A stretch of DNA of 64,000 nt from Streptomonospora nanhaiensis (GTDB lineage: Bacteria; Actinomycetota; Actinomycetes; Streptosporangiales; Streptosporangiaceae), in assembly GCF_013410565.1 (NCBI RefSeq), contig NZ_JACCFO010000001.1, forward strand, positions 868,001-932,000. Direction: 5' to 3'. A program made the translations under genes and the position numbers. The notes below the pieces were generated by a model that saw only the letters and a program-made list of their open reading frames with translations, was not told the origin of the DNA and ran no database searches. Of the stretch, positions 63,460-64,000 are shown one piece after another (the first letter of the stretch is position 1; each line of letters begins with the position of its first letter).

Positions 63460-64000
63460 TCAGCGCACGGGGGCGCGGGGTCCGTCGGGGCGGTCGGCGC
63501 GGTCCTCGACCACCTGGGTGGCCAGGCGGGCGACGTCCTCGGCGGGCAGGCGCCGGTGGCCGTCGGCGGTGATCACGTCGACCAGCGGGAAGATCCGGCG
63601 GTGGAGGTCGGGGCCGCCCGTGGCGGAGTCGTCGTCGGCGGCGTCGTAGAGGGCCTGGATGGCGACGGTGGCGGCGTCCTCCTCGGACAGGTCGTCGGCG
63701 AACAGCTTCTTCAGCGCGCCGCGGGCGTAGACCGAGCCCGAGCCGATGGAGTGGTAGTTGTGCTCCTCGTAGCGGCCGCCCACGGGGTCGTAGCTGAAGA
63801 TGCGGCCCTCGCGGCGCGCCTCGTCGTAGCCCACCAGCAGCGGCACCACGACAAAGCCCTGCAGGGCCATGGGGAGGTTGCCGCGGATCATGGTGGCCAG
63901 GCGGTTGGCCTTGCCCTCCAGCGACAGCGAGCGGCCCTCCATCTTCTCGTAGTGCTCCAGTTCGACCTGGAACAGCTTGGCCAGCTCGATGCCGATGCCG
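63460..64000 (-). CDS. prcB: proteasome beta subunit PrcB (5' end outside window)
   Basis: The visible 179 codons match Prc[35 protein letters not shown] near the left end, [30 protein letters not shown], then [16 protein letters not shown]. The N-terminal propeptide and catalytic Thr lie beyond the window end. It forms the proteolytic inner rings. pup and dop are expected further upstream on this strand. Confidence 0.95.
   Translation of the reverse strand, partial: GIGIELAKLFQVELEHYEKMEGRSLSLEGKANRLATMIRGNLPMALQGFVVVPLLVGYDEARREGRIFSYDPVGGRYEEHNYHSIGSGSVYARGALKKLFADDLSEEDAATVAIQALYDAADDDSATGGPDLHRRIFPLVDVITADGHRRLPAEDVARLATQVVEDRADRPDGPRAPVR

Overview
The window is very GC-rich DNA with strong third-position GC bias, many GTG starts and many 4-nt start/stop overlaps. 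It carries a mycobacterial-type proteasome locus (prcB, prcA, pafA, pafB-pafC fusion) followed by tatA, tatC and a HelY-like helicase, plus RbpA, an F420-dependent nitroreductase-like protein, and DUF397 and DUF6879 proteins. This points to an actinobacterium. The fused pafBC and overall style suggest the order Streptosporangiales, possibly Nocardiopsaceae (inference). No rRNA, tRNA, CRISPR array, insertion sequence or prophage was seen.

Layout. 0-6 kb: an oxidoreductase/DUF6807 pair, a Rpn-like putative nuclease with a truncated C-terminal duplicate, an NAD-dependent epimerase and a LacI regulator. 6-12.2 kb: a divergent tricarboxylate module, with IclR regulator, CaiB-type CoA-transferase and citrate-synthase-like lyase on the minus strand and the transporter genes tctC, tctB and tctA on the plus strand. 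A shared GGTCC-N7-GGACC operator lies in both leaders. 12.3-17 kb: an APC-type permease and a four-gene operon of unknown membrane-anchored proteins. 17.5-23 kb: a secreted crystallin/I36-like protein, a MerR/HEAT-repeat operon with its own MerR-type promoter, a membrane NACHT ATPase with a small coiled-coil partner, and a HEPN-like fragment. 23-28.5 kb: a sugar-acid catabolic operon (Gfo/Idh/MocA, DUF993, sugar isomerase, KdgD, enolase-superfamily dehydratase) preceded by two LacI-type operators like the one before the epimerase.

28.7-43 kb: an Rv3235-family protein, GDPD phosphodiesterase, UMF1-type MFS transporter, secreted S37-type peptidase, F420 protein, rbpA with a SigR-type promoter, a frameshifted AfsR-like NTPase/TPR protein with a DUF6879 pair, HAD phosphatase, FxsA and Lnt. 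42-48.2 kb: a carbohydrate ABC importer with two MsmK-type ATPases facing each other. One permease carries a large extracellular insertion. 48.4-51 kb: an acyl-CoA dehydrogenase and a glycosyltransferase. 51.5-64 kb: the helY-DUF397-tatC-tatA-pafBC-DUF3866-FKBP-pafA-prcA-prcB block, cut off by the window end inside prcB.

Strongest leads for undescribed biology: the NACHT/coiled-coil/HEPN neighbourhood, the four-gene membrane cassette at 14.6-16.9 kb, the autoregulated MerR/HEAT pair, and the permease with a Cna-B-like insertion. Several convergent gene pairs are separated by very strong perfect hairpins.
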